Counted from the first letter of the stretch, positions 40,297 through 50,649 are shown. The stretch: 60,000 bases of DNA from Tubulanus polymorphus (GCF_964204645.1 NC_134027.1:17040485-17100484), one strand, 5' to 3'. Notes: a model not told the origin generated them from the letters alone. Program-made: numbers and translations.

Positions 40297-43200
40297 CTAT
40301 ATATTTTTCTAACCATTTAGATTGACTGAATGAAATATACCTATGTACTTTTTTAGAATCATTCCTTGGTTCAAATAAAACTTCAACATTCTATAAAGTA
40401 CTAAATAATTATATTTATCTTCCTGAGTCACCATTAACTTTTCTGTATGAATATGATTTTCAGGTTTAATTCTTTTTTTATAATTTGATAATTCTTCATG
40501 TGTTACAGTTTTATGTTCGGGACAGTATGCTAGATTTCTAGATTTAAATTTAATATGTTCAGGGTACTCCAAGTCTACAACAAAAAAGTAACCAGAATCT
40601 GAATCATCTGCAATATCTAGAATTCGTTTCTTCCAATCAAATTTATCATTATTTTCATACTGTAAAACTTCAGTTATTTCAAATACTCCAAATGGTTGTG
40701 GTTCCATCATTGCCCAGCCATATAGATTATTTGCATCTATATATAATAACTTATATCCAGGTTTATCATTTACATTGAAATATCTATCACCTAATACACC
40801 TCCTCTTATAGATTTTTCAAATAATAATAATTGATCTATATTTGTTTTATATGTTTGTAAATCCATTTTTACTCCTGTAAATTTCAAACCACTGTCCCAA
40901 GTTAAACCTGAGCTAGAATAACAATGACATGGATCAATATTAAAATATTTTAGATTTACATTTCTAAACCTTTCGAATATATTAGTTAATAATAATACAT
41001 CTAATTTTAAATATAAATCTACTAATTGTCCATGATTTTGTATTCCAAAATGATTCCAAATATTCGATTGTTCTATTATAAACTTCATCTTTAACATATT
41101 CATTTTTTAATTCACCATAGAATTGTTCTTTTGTAAGTTCAGTTATATTGAAATCATTATGCGATTCATAAAAACTATATGGAATTGCTCCTTTATAGAC
41201 GGACCCGGAGAATTACGCTCTAGAGTGCGCACGTACAGCAGTCAACCCCAGCCGTAGACTGAAATATTCAATTATCTTATCAAATTAAATGGCTCTAAAA
41301 CAGCGATGAGAGTTAAACTGAGTGCGTTTGACTGAGTCGTACGATTTGCTTAAAATTTCACGGCAGCGCGGCGGATCGCAGATCGGTCTCGCTCGAGCAG
41401 CAGCCCCCACATCGCGGTCGGCAACAACATTTAGTCTCCGCCCCTTCTTTCACCAAATAAGGAATTCGGTACAGCTAGCCACGTGCACTGCTTATTTACT
41501 TGAGCCGTAGATACCCGGTACTCGTTATTCCCGGAGGATTAGAAACAAATAAATATTTTTCGTAAGAGAAATCAATTTTTGTATTGACATTTGAATTTTT
41601 CTGCCGATAATTAATTAATTCGATTCTTTCTGGCAGAAAATACTTTTCCGATTGATGCGTTTCAACGCGTCTTCCATTTTTCTCCGTAATTAAACAATTC
41701 GTAGTAATCTTCATGTCCTTTTGTTTTCGAATGATGCTAATTTCTAAATTAACAACCAGGTCAAAATTCTTCAATCTTGCAAAAACCAGTCTCAGTCTCA
41801 ATCAGTTTCACTTTGAAATGTCGGTTACATAATGGTTTTGTAAAGTGGTTTAAGGCATTGAATAATTCTTGATCACTAATCTAAATTGAAATAGTTTTTA
41901 GCAGTGATAAACAGTGCCACGGATAAGCCAAATACCAAAAATGATAAAAAATTCAGATGGGAAATTGGGTCAAGTCTTTTTCTGGCAGAATATTGAATTT
42001 CATTATCTGCGCATTGCGCTTTCTATAACCAGAAATGAATCAAACCTTAGAGTTGCAGTTTCATCGTCTTTCCCCATCCCCCAACCCTCTGGCATTATTT
42101 TTCATTTTAACAAGTTTTATCTAAGAATTGGTATGCTTTTCAATATGAAATAAAATTGATCAAAGTTACTTTCCAGTTCCATGGGATTGACTACAATCAA
42201 TTTTCTCTGTGTTCCTAGTCACTGACAATATTTTGAGTGTATTTCGTTATACACTCAAAATACACAATACATACACAATGTAGCAAAATACACGAGGTAG
42301 TTTTCGAATCGAAATGATTTGGTAGTAAAAAAAAATAAATCAAGCTGTGACGAAGCGTCCGTCACTTTGATTTCTTCTATTACATATTTTCTCATGAAAT
42401 GAAAATCACCATTATTTGGGTAATGTTGCTTTAATATTTTTATCATCAACTAATGATTTTGATAAATGATCTAATGAACTACTTAAAAATCTATATGAAT
42501 CTATAAATCTTAGACACCCAAATTGAAAAGATATATAATTTTCAGATGTTTTAGCTAACATTTTAAATTTATAAGTTGGTATTTTATCTTTTGATCTATT
42601 AAATTTCTGATAATCTTTCTATTTCATTATTGATTTCTTCTATTTTATGACATAGTTGTTTAATGAATGAATGAGCACCATACCCTGATAAATTATGAAA
42701 TATAACTGGAACAAAGTTAATTTTCTTAGCTTGAAAGTTACAATTCTCATGCGCCGCACCTCTAAATTTACCATTCAAATGATCATGTTCTCTTACTTTT
42801 TTATCTTCAAAATTAAATTGTTTTTCACAATAATAACATTTATCTGCAAACTCAAATTCTTCTTTATCTTGTTCTGTCATTATAATTTCTATATTTTCAT
42901 TTAACAATTTTTACATTTTATTTCTTATTCAATTAATAAGTCGCAAAAATGATTGATAACATTCTCAGTTCTATTATTATAATATTCACTTTCAATTAGT
43001 TCTGGATAATCAGATTTTACATATAATCCAAAGGCAGCAGCACTTTGATGAATCTTTTTAATAGTATTTGTTTTTGGCGGTTCTTCAGAGTAATCATTTT
43101 CATTTGAATTTAATTTCTTTCTTTTATAATATATTTCTTCATCAGTTAATTCTTTATTCAATGATTCAAAATCTCCATATATTACAAATGGTATTTTATT

Positions 43201-43410
43201 CTTGTAATCATATTTTTTTAATTCTAATATCTTATATATTTCATTTGGAAAATTTATTTTACAATAATCATGATTATCACATAATAGTTTATGATTTAAT
43301 AATGCAATTTCATTACTGAATTTAGTTATACATTTTCTACATAGATATATTTTGTTGTGATTATTTTCTGTTCTAAAAAATAAATCGATTTGTTTTATCC
43401 ACTCATCATT
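40290..43410 (-). pseudogene. DNA polymerase B fragments (E3 copy)
   Basis: Polymerase homologous to E1. N-terminal parts lie at 42389-43410 ('FVIYGDFESLNKELTDEE', 'HDHLNGKFRGAAHENCNFQ'), then a 1.2-kb insertion, then 40301-41197 with 'DPCHCYSSSGLTWDSGLKF' and motif A 'YIDANNLYGWAMMEP'. Everything after 'SQSKWLEK', including motifs B and C, is deleted, so the copy is catalytically dead. The 5' end near 43410 is fused to gene A sequence. Confidence 0.75.
41198..42388. mobile_element. 1.2-kb insertion in E3 polymerase, type unknown
   Basis: Host-like, less AT-rich DNA that interrupts polymerase homology exactly between 'ctcctttata' and 'tctcatgaaatgaaaatc'. A 7-bp word 'gacggac' at 41198 has its complement 'gtccgtc' at 42357-42363, 25 bp before the right joint, which may be chance. 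No coding signature is seen. It could be a non-autonomous transposon or filler DNA. Confidence 0.5.
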
Positions 43411-43748
43411 GTAATCTTTTGAAAGTATTATATCACTTTCTCTTTCATTGAAAGGAGTTTAAAGAATATTTATTATGTTTTCATCTAAAGTTCCTTTAAA
43501 ATTTAAAACTGTATTGAACAATTTAGGATTTTTAATGCCATTATCAAAAGTATCTACTAGTTCAGTAATTAAATATGTTTCATTTGATAATATTTGATTA
43601 ATCATAATTATGTTATCGATTTTTTAATGTCTGGCGGACACTAAATTTGTTGCTGAAATATAATTTCTAATGTTAAACTGTGAAAATGATTTATTGGTTT
43701 CATTGATTTCGATTTTAAAGTTGGGTTCTTCTTCTTTCTTCTTTTTTA
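43411..43748 (-). pseudogene. Gene A N-terminal half at the right end of E3
   Basis: Contains the leader (TTTTAATAAAAATTTTGTTAT), with the start codon position reading AAG, and decayed A sequence with 'SDIILSKDYND' at the joint to polymerase. In E1 this position is held by the polymerase's own zinc fingers. The joint lies in a shared word 'taatcttttga'. Confidence 0.6.
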
Positions 43749-43785
43749 TAACAAAATTTTTATTAAAACTCATTCAAATATAAAT

Positions 43786-44200
43786 ATTCACTGTTTTAAA
43801 TATAAATTATTTCACTCACACTTTACTCACACTTTTTATGTTAAAAAATCAAGAATTTAACACATATAAATTTAAATATTCACTGTTTTAAATATAAATT
43901 ATTTCACTCACACTTTACTTACACTTTTTATGTTTAAAAATAAGAATTTAACACGGATAAAAATAAATATTCACTGTTTTAAATATGAATTATTTCACTC
44001 ACACTTTACTCACACTTTTAATGTTTAAAAATCTAACTCATACAAATATAAATATTGAAATATGTTTAAAATAAAAACTATTTCACTCACACTTTACTAA
44101 CACTTTTATATTCTTTTAGTTATGCATTTATTTTACTTATATTTTTACTCGAAATCTGTTAAAATATGAATTATTTCACTCACACTTTACTCACACTTTT
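43786..44200. repeat. Subterminal iteron array of E3 (five copies)
   Basis: 'ttcactcacactttac' followed by 'tcacacttttaatg' occurs near 43811, 43903, 43993, 44082 and 44174, about 90 bp apart, each followed by 'taaaaatctaactcatacaa' and 'atataaatattga'. Confidence 0.75.
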
Positions 44201-44204
44201 TCTA

Positions 44205-44369
44205 GCGAGTAAAAATGAAGAATAAATTCGAGCGTGCGAGAACTATTTTTCATTTTTTATGAGTTTCGCTACTAATTCAAAAAGAAATTATTGTTATTTT
44301 CATATTTTTTCATTTTTTATGAGCTCGACCTTTCTAACTTTGATCTGAAAGCCTATTACCCCTATCACT
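44205..44369. repeat. E3 right terminal repeat (outer half of palindrome)
   Basis: 'tagcgagtaaaaatgaagaa', 'taaattcgagcgtgcgag', 'tttttatgagtttcgctac', then 'gagctcgacctttctaac' and 'cctattacccctatcact'. It matches 53800-53957 of E4. Confidence 0.7.
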
Positions 44370-44790
44370 CAGAATTTTGCAGTTGGATGACTGGTTTATT
44401 TATCTCATTTACGATCTAATCAGCTATTAAATTGTCCATTATCAAGTCGTCGTCAAAAATTAAATAGTCTTCCAAATTTTTAGTGTAAGCGTTAAAATCC
44501 CCGCAAACACAAATATGAATTTTCACGGTTTATGGATGACAACATTTCATCTAAACTATAAAACATATTTACGTCACCATAACGGCTTGACTCAGGATTT
44601 AAATAAACTCCACATTTAATTAAATCTTAACTGCTCTGAAATAGTGCACGATCTATTTCAACCAATTAAAATACATTCTTTAAAGATTTAACATTTTTGA
44701 TATGGCTTGAAAAACTTTTCTCAATAAAAATTGCGGTACCACCAGATCTTATTACTGACAGTTCTTTCCTGTTGTTTGTAAATGCAGTAT
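44370..44790 (-). pseudogene. LINE-A endonuclease N-terminal part
   Basis: The minus strand reads 'SGGTAIFIEKSFSSHIKN', 'YLNPESSRYGDVNMFYSL' and 'GDFNAYTKNLEDYLIFDDD', then 'DNLIAD' and 'INKPVIQLQNS' up to the E3 border. 'GDFNA' and the GG.A.FI block are LINE endonuclease signatures. It continues, after E3 and a gap of about 40 codons, at 32434-32566. Confidence 0.65.
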
Positions 44791-46140
44791 ACCCTAACTG
44801 GTCCGAAAGTTTTTGACCCAAAGATCATCTGCGCTTTTCGAACGGAAGCCACACACATAAAGGCATTCAACGTTAATGTTATTTTTGAACTCTGGGATGA
44901 TTACTTCCCCGCTGTCCTTTTTTCGACCCACACTCCCACTGTCCATATCAAGTATTGCTCTCGGTGTTGCTAATAGATCTGTTGTTGTGCTCTGTTGCAT
45001 ATCATCTGAGACAACTCTTTGCCGTTTTGTTTCGGTTTTTCCTGATTTGTTTACTTTTTGTCTAATGTTTTGTTGGGTAATAGGTTTACCTTACTGTCGC
45101 AAATTTTGGGGGATTGCCAGGAGGGGCCTGGATGTCTAAACACGCACGAAAAGTAAACACGTCACTCGTAGCCGCATCTTTGCCATTGTTGTCGTTTTTC
45201 TGTTGGTCTTCGTGAGTAGGGGCTGACGGTTTTGTGCGTCTCCCCTCTTCTTCTGAGATTAGTCGACCGTTGCTCGCTAGTTTAAATTGGTGTTTATTTC
45301 ATGCAACCGCTCACCGTGCGTTTTGCTGCTTTGGATCCAAACAGTTTTGTGTTCCAGAAAATTAGAGAGCTCATTTTTAGCTGTTTATACGGCGATTTCC
45401 GTTTCTTTTCCTTGTACCACTAGTTTTACAAGACCAGTTGCGCTCGGGATTTTAGCTGCGAGACGTTTACATTTAACAACTCGCGCGTTCAGCATGTCAC
45501 TACATTTCTTTTCAATAGTTTCGTCTCTCTAGAACGGCAAGTTCCTAACAATAAGGGTTTGCTCTGTATTATCAAGCGGGTCCAGAGGGTTCGCGATGTT
45601 TGGTTCGGTTTGAAGATCCATACAAAGATTCTCTTACTTTTTCATATCGGCCTTTGCTGTCTTTGTTTCTTTAGTGAGTGCTGCGATTGTTTTATCGGCT
45701 GATTTTAGATTTTCAGTTTTTTTATTCTCCTTTTGTAATTGCCCGATAATAGTACTGTTTGCGGATACTGATCCACTTAACTCCCCTGTTTCTCTTATAG
45801 AGGTTGGCATTTTTCAAATCCTGGATGTTGGTACTATTTAAACACACTTTTGTACTTAGCGACGTGTAGGTTTCTGTCAGGTGTTTTTGTTCCGTTTCGA
45901 TAGTCAACAAATGTGGTTTGATCTCCGTTATTGAACTTTTCATGAAAGACTCGAAGTCTGTTTTAACGGCACTGATGGTCGGTTCGTTTTCTCCACTCGT
46001 GGTCGATCATGTATATGAGAGCGCAGTTCACGTGAAGAAACTCACGAGGTTCACGAGGTACACTAGGAGGTACACTACAAACAAATACACAGGGGTGCTC
46101 AAGCGGAACGGATTTTGGACCGAGTAGAGTATTTGAAAAT
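44791..46140 (-). pseudogene. LINE-A ORF1 (coiled coil plus nucleic-acid-binding domain)
   Basis: In minus-strand order: a coiled-coil stretch 'SSITEIKPHLLTIETEQKH' (45722-45943), then 'ETIEKKCSDMLNARVVKCKR', 'AAKIPSATGLVKLVVQGK' and 'ELSNFLEHKTVWIQSSKT' (45290-45530), then Gln/Lys-rich linker and 'DDMQQSTTTDLL'. Coiled coil followed by an RRM-like part is the usual LINE ORF1 plan. Frames are broken in several places. 46141-46673 shows nothing recognisable. Confidence 0.5.
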
Positions 46141-46673
46141 AAGCTGATTTCCAAAAAAACCAGTTTATTTATAGAGTTAGCAACCTCACGAGACAACAAA
46201 ATCTGCTTACGTGGGGATTCGCTCTCCTTTTACCAAGTTACACGCATCTTGCAAGTTCCGTAATCCTCTTTAGACACTTTAATTTGTTACTTTTGTGGAG
46301 CTGTCGTAGACATGACCGACGCGGTCGGCCGCTATTCACAGTTCTCCAGGCGTTATTCAGTACCGGCCGTTCTCACAGTCCTTCAGCGTCGACATACATG
46401 CATACTGCATAATGAAGATTTCAGGACTTAACAAGTTTTGTTGTCTAGCTTTTTTTTTGTTAAAACATTGTCAAAAAAGGGTAAGAGGTATAAAAAGAGT
46501 ATGATCATTTAAGACACTCAGGGTCTCACATTTATAATTTTGAAGATTTTGTTTATAATAAATGATTTTATGTAAGTTTTCTATCGGATGTTTTTTTTTT
46601 ATTGTTTCCTTCAACATTGACTTTCTATAAGGAGGGCCTTATGTGTTTAAATGCGCTTTAAATGTTTAAATGT

Positions 46674-47080
46674 GCTTTAAATTGGCGAGAACGACCGCCA
46701 TTTTGTTCGCGTTTGTTCATTTCTTTATGCAAATAAGAAGAGTGTGTACCATGTGATCTGGGTGTGATTATTTTTCATCGGGAATATGCATTGCCTGCAC
46801 GTGTTTCACTACGCGGGCACGCAGCCGCAATGGTTGTGCTATCATAGATCTAAAACATTTCCAAACCGCATTGACTCGTGCGGCAGTTTGTTGGAAAATC
46901 TTTATTTTCTTATATGAAAGCCAAGTAAACAAGTAAATTAAACTAATCTTTGATTGGTCTCTCAGCAACAAGAAACGTCTCTGTCCCTTTTGATATAATT
47001 GACGCGTCCCCGCCTCATTGCGCATGCGTGCAACTACATCATAGACGTCGTGATGGCGGTCGTTCTCGCCGATTTAAAGC
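46674..47080. mobile_element. MITE with 28-bp terminal inverted repeats
   Basis: 407 bp. The left terminus 'gctttaaattggcgagaacg' + 'accgccat' (46674-46701) is the complement of the right terminus 47053-47080 with one mismatch. It is non-coding. 47085-47235 is a diverged relative of the T1/T2 interior ('gaggtatgt', 'gaaatatccc'). Confidence 0.7.
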
Positions 47081-47239
47081 TCAATTTTCGAGAATATTAA
47101 TTAATCCTTCTAATCAATGCAAAATGAATATAAAAACAATAATTTATCTGGGCTGTACAACTCTACTGATTCGATTAAGACCTATTTGAGGTATGTACAC
47201 CGAAAATAAAGCGAAATATCCCAAATAGATCGACGTCGA

Positions 47240-47415
47240 TAGAAAATAAATAGACTTTAGCTCTATTGGATTATTCATTTAACCTCATGACAGGACCAAA
47301 GCCTTTGAAGAGTTGCCCGCACACTGCAAGCAAACCCAGCCGGACTCGAACCTTTTTATCACCAACGATACGCCTTATCCAAGTCAGCTACAAGGCTGCG
47401 CTCTTCTTCATTTGA
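47240..47415 (-). mobile_element. tRNA-derived SINE (copy 2)
   Basis: On the minus strand, box A-like 'tgtagctgacttggataagg' and box B 'ggttcgagtccggc' (complement near 47339-47352) give a clear tRNA-derived head. The body has 'gtgtgcgggcaactcttcaa', 'tggtcctgtcatgaggttaa' and 'aataatcca', shared with 18806-18990. Confidence 0.7.
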
Positions 47416-47566
47416 AATTCTGCTTTATTTCCACCTGTCCTCAAGCCAAATCAATGAGGAATCACGATAGGTAAAACACAATATCCGTGTTGACGCGATG
47501 AGGAGAGAATCCCACAATGATAATAAAAAGTCCGAAAATGAAACTTCGAGATAGTAGTTTATTCAA

Positions 47567-47599
47567 CGTTTCGACTATATCCTAATAGTCATCTTCAGG
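47567..47599 (-). ncRNA. Hammerhead-like ribozyme core of the Penelope element
   Basis: The minus strand reads CTGAAGA, T, then GACTAT with complement ATAGTC around a 6-base loop, then GAAAC. That is the CUGANGA / stem II / GAAA order of hammerhead ribozymes, known from Penelope-like elements. Stems I and III are not clearly formed by eye and stem II has an extra U, so activity is doubtful. Confidence 0.4.
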
Positions 47600-47913
47600 A
47601 ATAATGAGATACTACAGAAATTATGAGATATATATACAATCTAGGGACAGAGAGACTAATTCAAGTAATCAGAGATGATACAAACTAAAGGAAAATTAAC
47701 GTAGAAACAGTTACACGCTAAAATAGATTAAAGGGAAGCAAACTAAGGGGTGATTATAAACAACAATAGTGAGTATGAATATAAATGAAACTTAAAGTCA
47801 GTAGTAAAAAGAAAGACAAACTAAGGGGCACTTAAATTAAAACAAAGGTGAATACAAGTTAAGTCAGAGACGAAATTGATGAGAGAACAAATAACAAATA
47901 ATCAAAGGGGAAA

Positions 47914-48411
47914 TCAAGTGTTGAGTTTAACCAGTTTACAGAGGAATTTTGATATAAGTTTATTATGGGGTGAAAAACCATTGTTAAGGTTTACAACGTT
48001 GTTCGAATTTTCAATAATTAATGCAGATTCCAAAATATGTCTTCTAGTTTTATCGCTGCAAGGGTAAACTAATTCAGCATTAGCAAAATCAAAATTGTGT
48101 GAAGTCTGAAAAACATGACTAGCAACTCCGCTTTCAGGTTTAAAGTTTTTTACATCTAATTTATGCTCTTTTATGCGTTGATTAAGATTCCGACCTGTTT
48201 CTCCTATATATACTTTGTCGCAAACTTTACAAGGTATTTTATAAATTCCACAGTTTAGGGATTCGGTTTTCGGTTTGTTGTTAATCAATATGTTACTAAG
48301 TTTATTATTGTATTTAAAGATGAGTTGTTTATTTAGTGACCGAAGAGAAACTTTAGAATTCTCGAGGAAAGGTACATACGGTACAATGATAGGCTGTTTA
48401 TCGGTAGCCAA
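47914..48411 (-). CDS. GIY-YIG endonuclease domain of the Penelope-like element
   Basis: Open 165-aa C-terminal portion of the Penelope polyprotein. 'CGIYKIPCKVCDKVYIGETG' shows the GIY...YIG pair with a CxxC between, followed by 'RNLNQRIKEHK' with the catalytic Arg, 'ASHVFQTSHNFDF' and a 'ILESALIIENSNN' segment with the Glu and Asn expected of the fold. The upstream reverse transcriptase is missing apart from the short inverted piece. The ATG at 48411 is probably an internal Met rather than a real start. Confidence 0.75.
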   Translation of the reverse strand: MATDKQPIIVPYVPFLENSKVSLRSLNKQLIFKYNNKLSNILINNKPKTESLNCGIYKIPCKVCDKVYIGETGRNLNQRIKEHKLDVKNFKPESGVASHVFQTSHNFDFANAELVYPCSDKTRRHILESALIIENSNNVVNLNNGFSPHNKLISKFLCKLVKLNT

Positions 48412-48692
48412 CGTAGGAGTTCTAAGGTTGTTATTTCTAAAATGCGTAGTATCTCAAGATAAAATTATCACAAAAATTCTCAAAGCGCGAAGAAATAATC
48501 CTTGAGCTCGCGCTTTGAGAATTTGCGACCCCTCATTTCTACCCGATGAAATTCACCATATTAACCAATCTCTCAAAAAACTTGCCTACCCCGATTTCCT
48601 ATTGAAAAAAGCTCTACTTAAAGCTCGTACTACGCATTTTAGAAATAACAACCTTAGAACTCCTACGTTGGCTACCGATAAACGGCAAGATT

Positions 48693-49002
48693 GTGATTTT
48701 AGATCTGGATCTAAAACCCCGACGCATTAAGGAAGGTGATAAATCGATTGCCGTACGATATGAGGAAACGATGGAGAGTAATAAGGCGAATTCCATAAAT
48801 GAAGTATCTGACCGAGTCATTCATAGATATCGCAGAGTTCGTGGAAAGGGAAGCTAGAGTTGCTACAAATCCGAAACTCGGCGACATATCTGATACAAGG
48901 TCTGATTCAAAGGTGAAAATGAAGAAATCTTTCGTCGTGAACCAGAAAAGCAGCAATGGCACTGCCGACGGTAAATCTGCCCAGAGACCAGCAAAATTCG
49001 CC
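48693..49002 (+). pseudogene. BEL/Pao retrotransposon gag fragment (before E4)
   Basis: The plus strand reads 'ILDLDLKPRRIKEGDKSIA', 'ESNKANSINEVSDRV' in one frame and 'EFVEREARVATNPKLGDISD' with 'SAQRPAKFA' in the next. These are gag-like segments before the zinc knuckles. E4 is inserted right after 'KFA', with TTCGCC on both sides, and the gag continues at 53964. Confidence 0.6.
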
Positions 49003-49333
49003 AGTAATAGGGGTAATGGGCTTTCAGGTCAAAGGTCGAAGGGTCGAGCTCATAAAAAATGAAAAACATGAAAATAATAACAATTTCTACTTGAATTAGT
49101 CGCGAAACTCATAAAAAATGAAAAATAATTCTCACACACTCGAATTTATTTTTCATTTTTACTCGCTAGAAAAAAGTGTGAGTGAAATAAATTCGAGCGC
49201 GCGAGAATTATTTTTCATTTTTTATGAGTTTCACTCCTAATTCAAGTAGAAATTGTTATTATTTTCATGTTTTTCATTTTTAATGAACTCGACCATTCAA
49301 CCTTTAACCTGAAAGCCCATTACCCCTATTACT
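49003..49333. repeat. E4 left terminal palindrome (331 bp)
   Basis: The outer arm 'agtaataggggtaatgggct' ... 'gtcgagctcataaaaaatg' ... 'tctcacacactcgaatttat' is complementary to the inner arm ending 'gcccattacccctattact'. Arms are about 150 bp around a centre with 'ctcgctagaaaaaagtgtga'. As single strand it would form a long hairpin. Confidence 0.85.
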
Positions 49334-49453
49334 CTTAAAATAATCATATACATGAATCAAATATATATGAATAACATATAAATTGATAGATTGTTCAATA
49401 GAAAAGTGTGAGTGAAATAATTCATATTTAAAACATTGATATTTATATTTGAA

Positions 49454-49698
49454 TGAGTTTTAATAAAAGTTTTGTTATTAAAAATGAAGAAAGAAGAAGA
49501 AGAACCCAACTTTAAAATCGAAATCAATGAAACCAATAAATCATTTTCACAGTTTTACATTAAAAATTATATTTCAGCAACAAATTTAGTGTCCGCAAGG
49601 TATTATAAAATTGAAAATATTACTGTAATTAATCAAATATTATCAAATGAAACATATTTAATTACTGAACTAGTAGATACTTTTGATAATGGTGTTAA
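49454..49698 (+). pseudogene. Gene A 5' half in E4 left arm
   Basis: Protein A sequence from 'KKEEEEPNFKIEINETNKSF' to 'ELVDTFDNGV', cut by the MITE at TTAA. It is the inverted counterpart of 53254-53495. Confidence 0.65.
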
Positions 49699-49921
49699 TA
49701 AAAGAGGATTACAATGAACCCGCTAGATTGAATTGATTTAATACATTGATACCTCAACCCCCTTTTTGGTTAACAAATATTTCATACAATATTTCATACA
49801 TTTCAACTAATTTAACAGTCTTATTCGTGATTTATTTCATTTAGTTTATGAATATGCAATGTACACAATTTAATACTTAAACAGTTAAACAATCTAGCGG
49901 GTTCATTGTAATCCTCTTTTA
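49699..49921. mobile_element. TTAA MITE in E4 left arm
   Basis: 223 bp with 31-bp terminal inverted repeats 'taaaagaggattacaatgaa' + 'cccgctagatt' and TTAA on both sides (49695-49698, 49922-49925), as for piggyBac/Kolobok-type elements. The sequence after the right TTAA is not the continuation of gene A. Confidence 0.7.
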
Positions 49922-49979
49922 TTAATGATAAGTGTAAATACATAATTGAATATGATTTATACTTTTCCAAATATTTATA

Positions 49980-50597
49980 ATGAAGAAAGAAGAAGAACCC
50001 AACTTTAAAATCGAAATCAATGAAACCAATAAATCATTTTCACAGTTTTACATTAAAAATTATATTTCAGCAACAAATTTAGTGTCCGCAAGGTATTATA
50101 AAATTGAAAATATTACTGTAATTAATCAAATATTATCAAATGAAACATATTTAATTACTGAACTAGTAGATACTTTTGATAATGGTGTTAAAAATCCTAA
50201 AGTATTCAATACAGTTTTAAATTTTTAAGGAACTTTAGATGAAAACATAATTAATATTCTTAAAACTCTTTTCAATGAAAGAAATGATGATATAATACTT
50301 TCAAAAGATTACAATGATTTGATTAACTTAAGAATTGAAAAAAGACAATTATATTATTTCAATTTTGATAATAAACAAATTATCTATAATGAAAATTTAT
50401 CAAATATTGGAATTCAATGTGAATTAGATAATGAAAAATCATTTAAAGATATTGCAGTTCAATGTAAATTAGATGATGAATTTAGAAAATTCAATCCTAA
50501 TGAAAAAGTGCATTGTTATTGCGGAGGTAAATATTTAAAATCACATAAATCAAAGCATTATGAAACAATTAAACATAAAAACTGGTGTAAAGAGTAA
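49980..50597 (+). pseudogene. Gene A in E4 (one in-frame stop)
   Basis: The frame runs from ATG 49980 (MKKEEEPNFKIEINETNKSF) to 50597 with a single TAA at 50226-50228; the E2 copy has Ser-Lys there. Blocks as in E2: 'ISATNLVSARYYKIENITVI', 'TYLITELVDTFDNGVKNPKV', 'SNIGIQCELDNEKSFKDIAV' and the finger 'CYCGGKYLKSHKSKHYETIK'. About 205 residues in all. The motif CxC(G)...H...H could bind zinc. With gene A fragments in both arms and in E3, A is the most repeated gene of the family here. The function is unknown; terminus recognition or regulation is a guess. Confidence 0.6.
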
Positions 50598-50649
50598 CAA
50601 TTCTACATTATAATTATTGAATTGAGTTAAATGATTTAAATATCTAATA

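Larger units (their letters stand above)
32567..44369. mobile_element. E3: Polinton-like element with both gene arms, internally deleted
   Basis: About 11.8 kb. The left end is a decayed palindrome remnant (32567-32655), the right end the outer half of a palindrome (about 44205-44369, ending 'cctatcact'). Plus-strand genes (HNH, two small proteins, integrase, ATPase; 33535-37085) converge on minus-strand genes (zinc finger, capsid, polymerase, gene A; 37933-43750). Several internal deletions and one 1.2-kb insertion are visible. The flanking hexamers aaattc and cagaat do not match, so no target duplication remains. It sits within the LINE-A endonuclease. Confidence 0.75.
47520..48692 (-). mobile_element. 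Penelope-like element, 5' part inverted
   Basis: The 3' segment on the minus strand (48455 to about 47520) carries the GIY-YIG domain. Next to it, on the plus strand, 48490-48692 is another piece of the same ORF ('FLPDEIHHINQSLKKLAYPD', 'LLKKALLKARTTHFRNNN') that overlaps it by about 60 bp, giving a near-perfect inverted repeat (48395-48452 against 48634-48692). A 15-bp hairpin (48476-48523, 'attctcaaagcgcga') marks the joint. The structure resembles a twin-priming inversion. It is inserted in the BEL gag region. Confidence 0.65.

Noticed and set aside
41198-42388. Host gene exon captured in the E3 polymerase (ORF ending around 42255-42449)
   Set aside because: The apparent protein runs from polymerase sequence into the insert and has no family signature or splice sites.
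32567-44375. 6-bp target duplication for E3
   Set aside because: The flanking hexamers aaattc and cagaat do not match under any small shift. The target appears to have lost DNA.
47599-48692. Complete, active Penelope-like element
   Set aside because: No reverse transcriptase core is present; only the GIY-YIG part and a short inverted piece remain.
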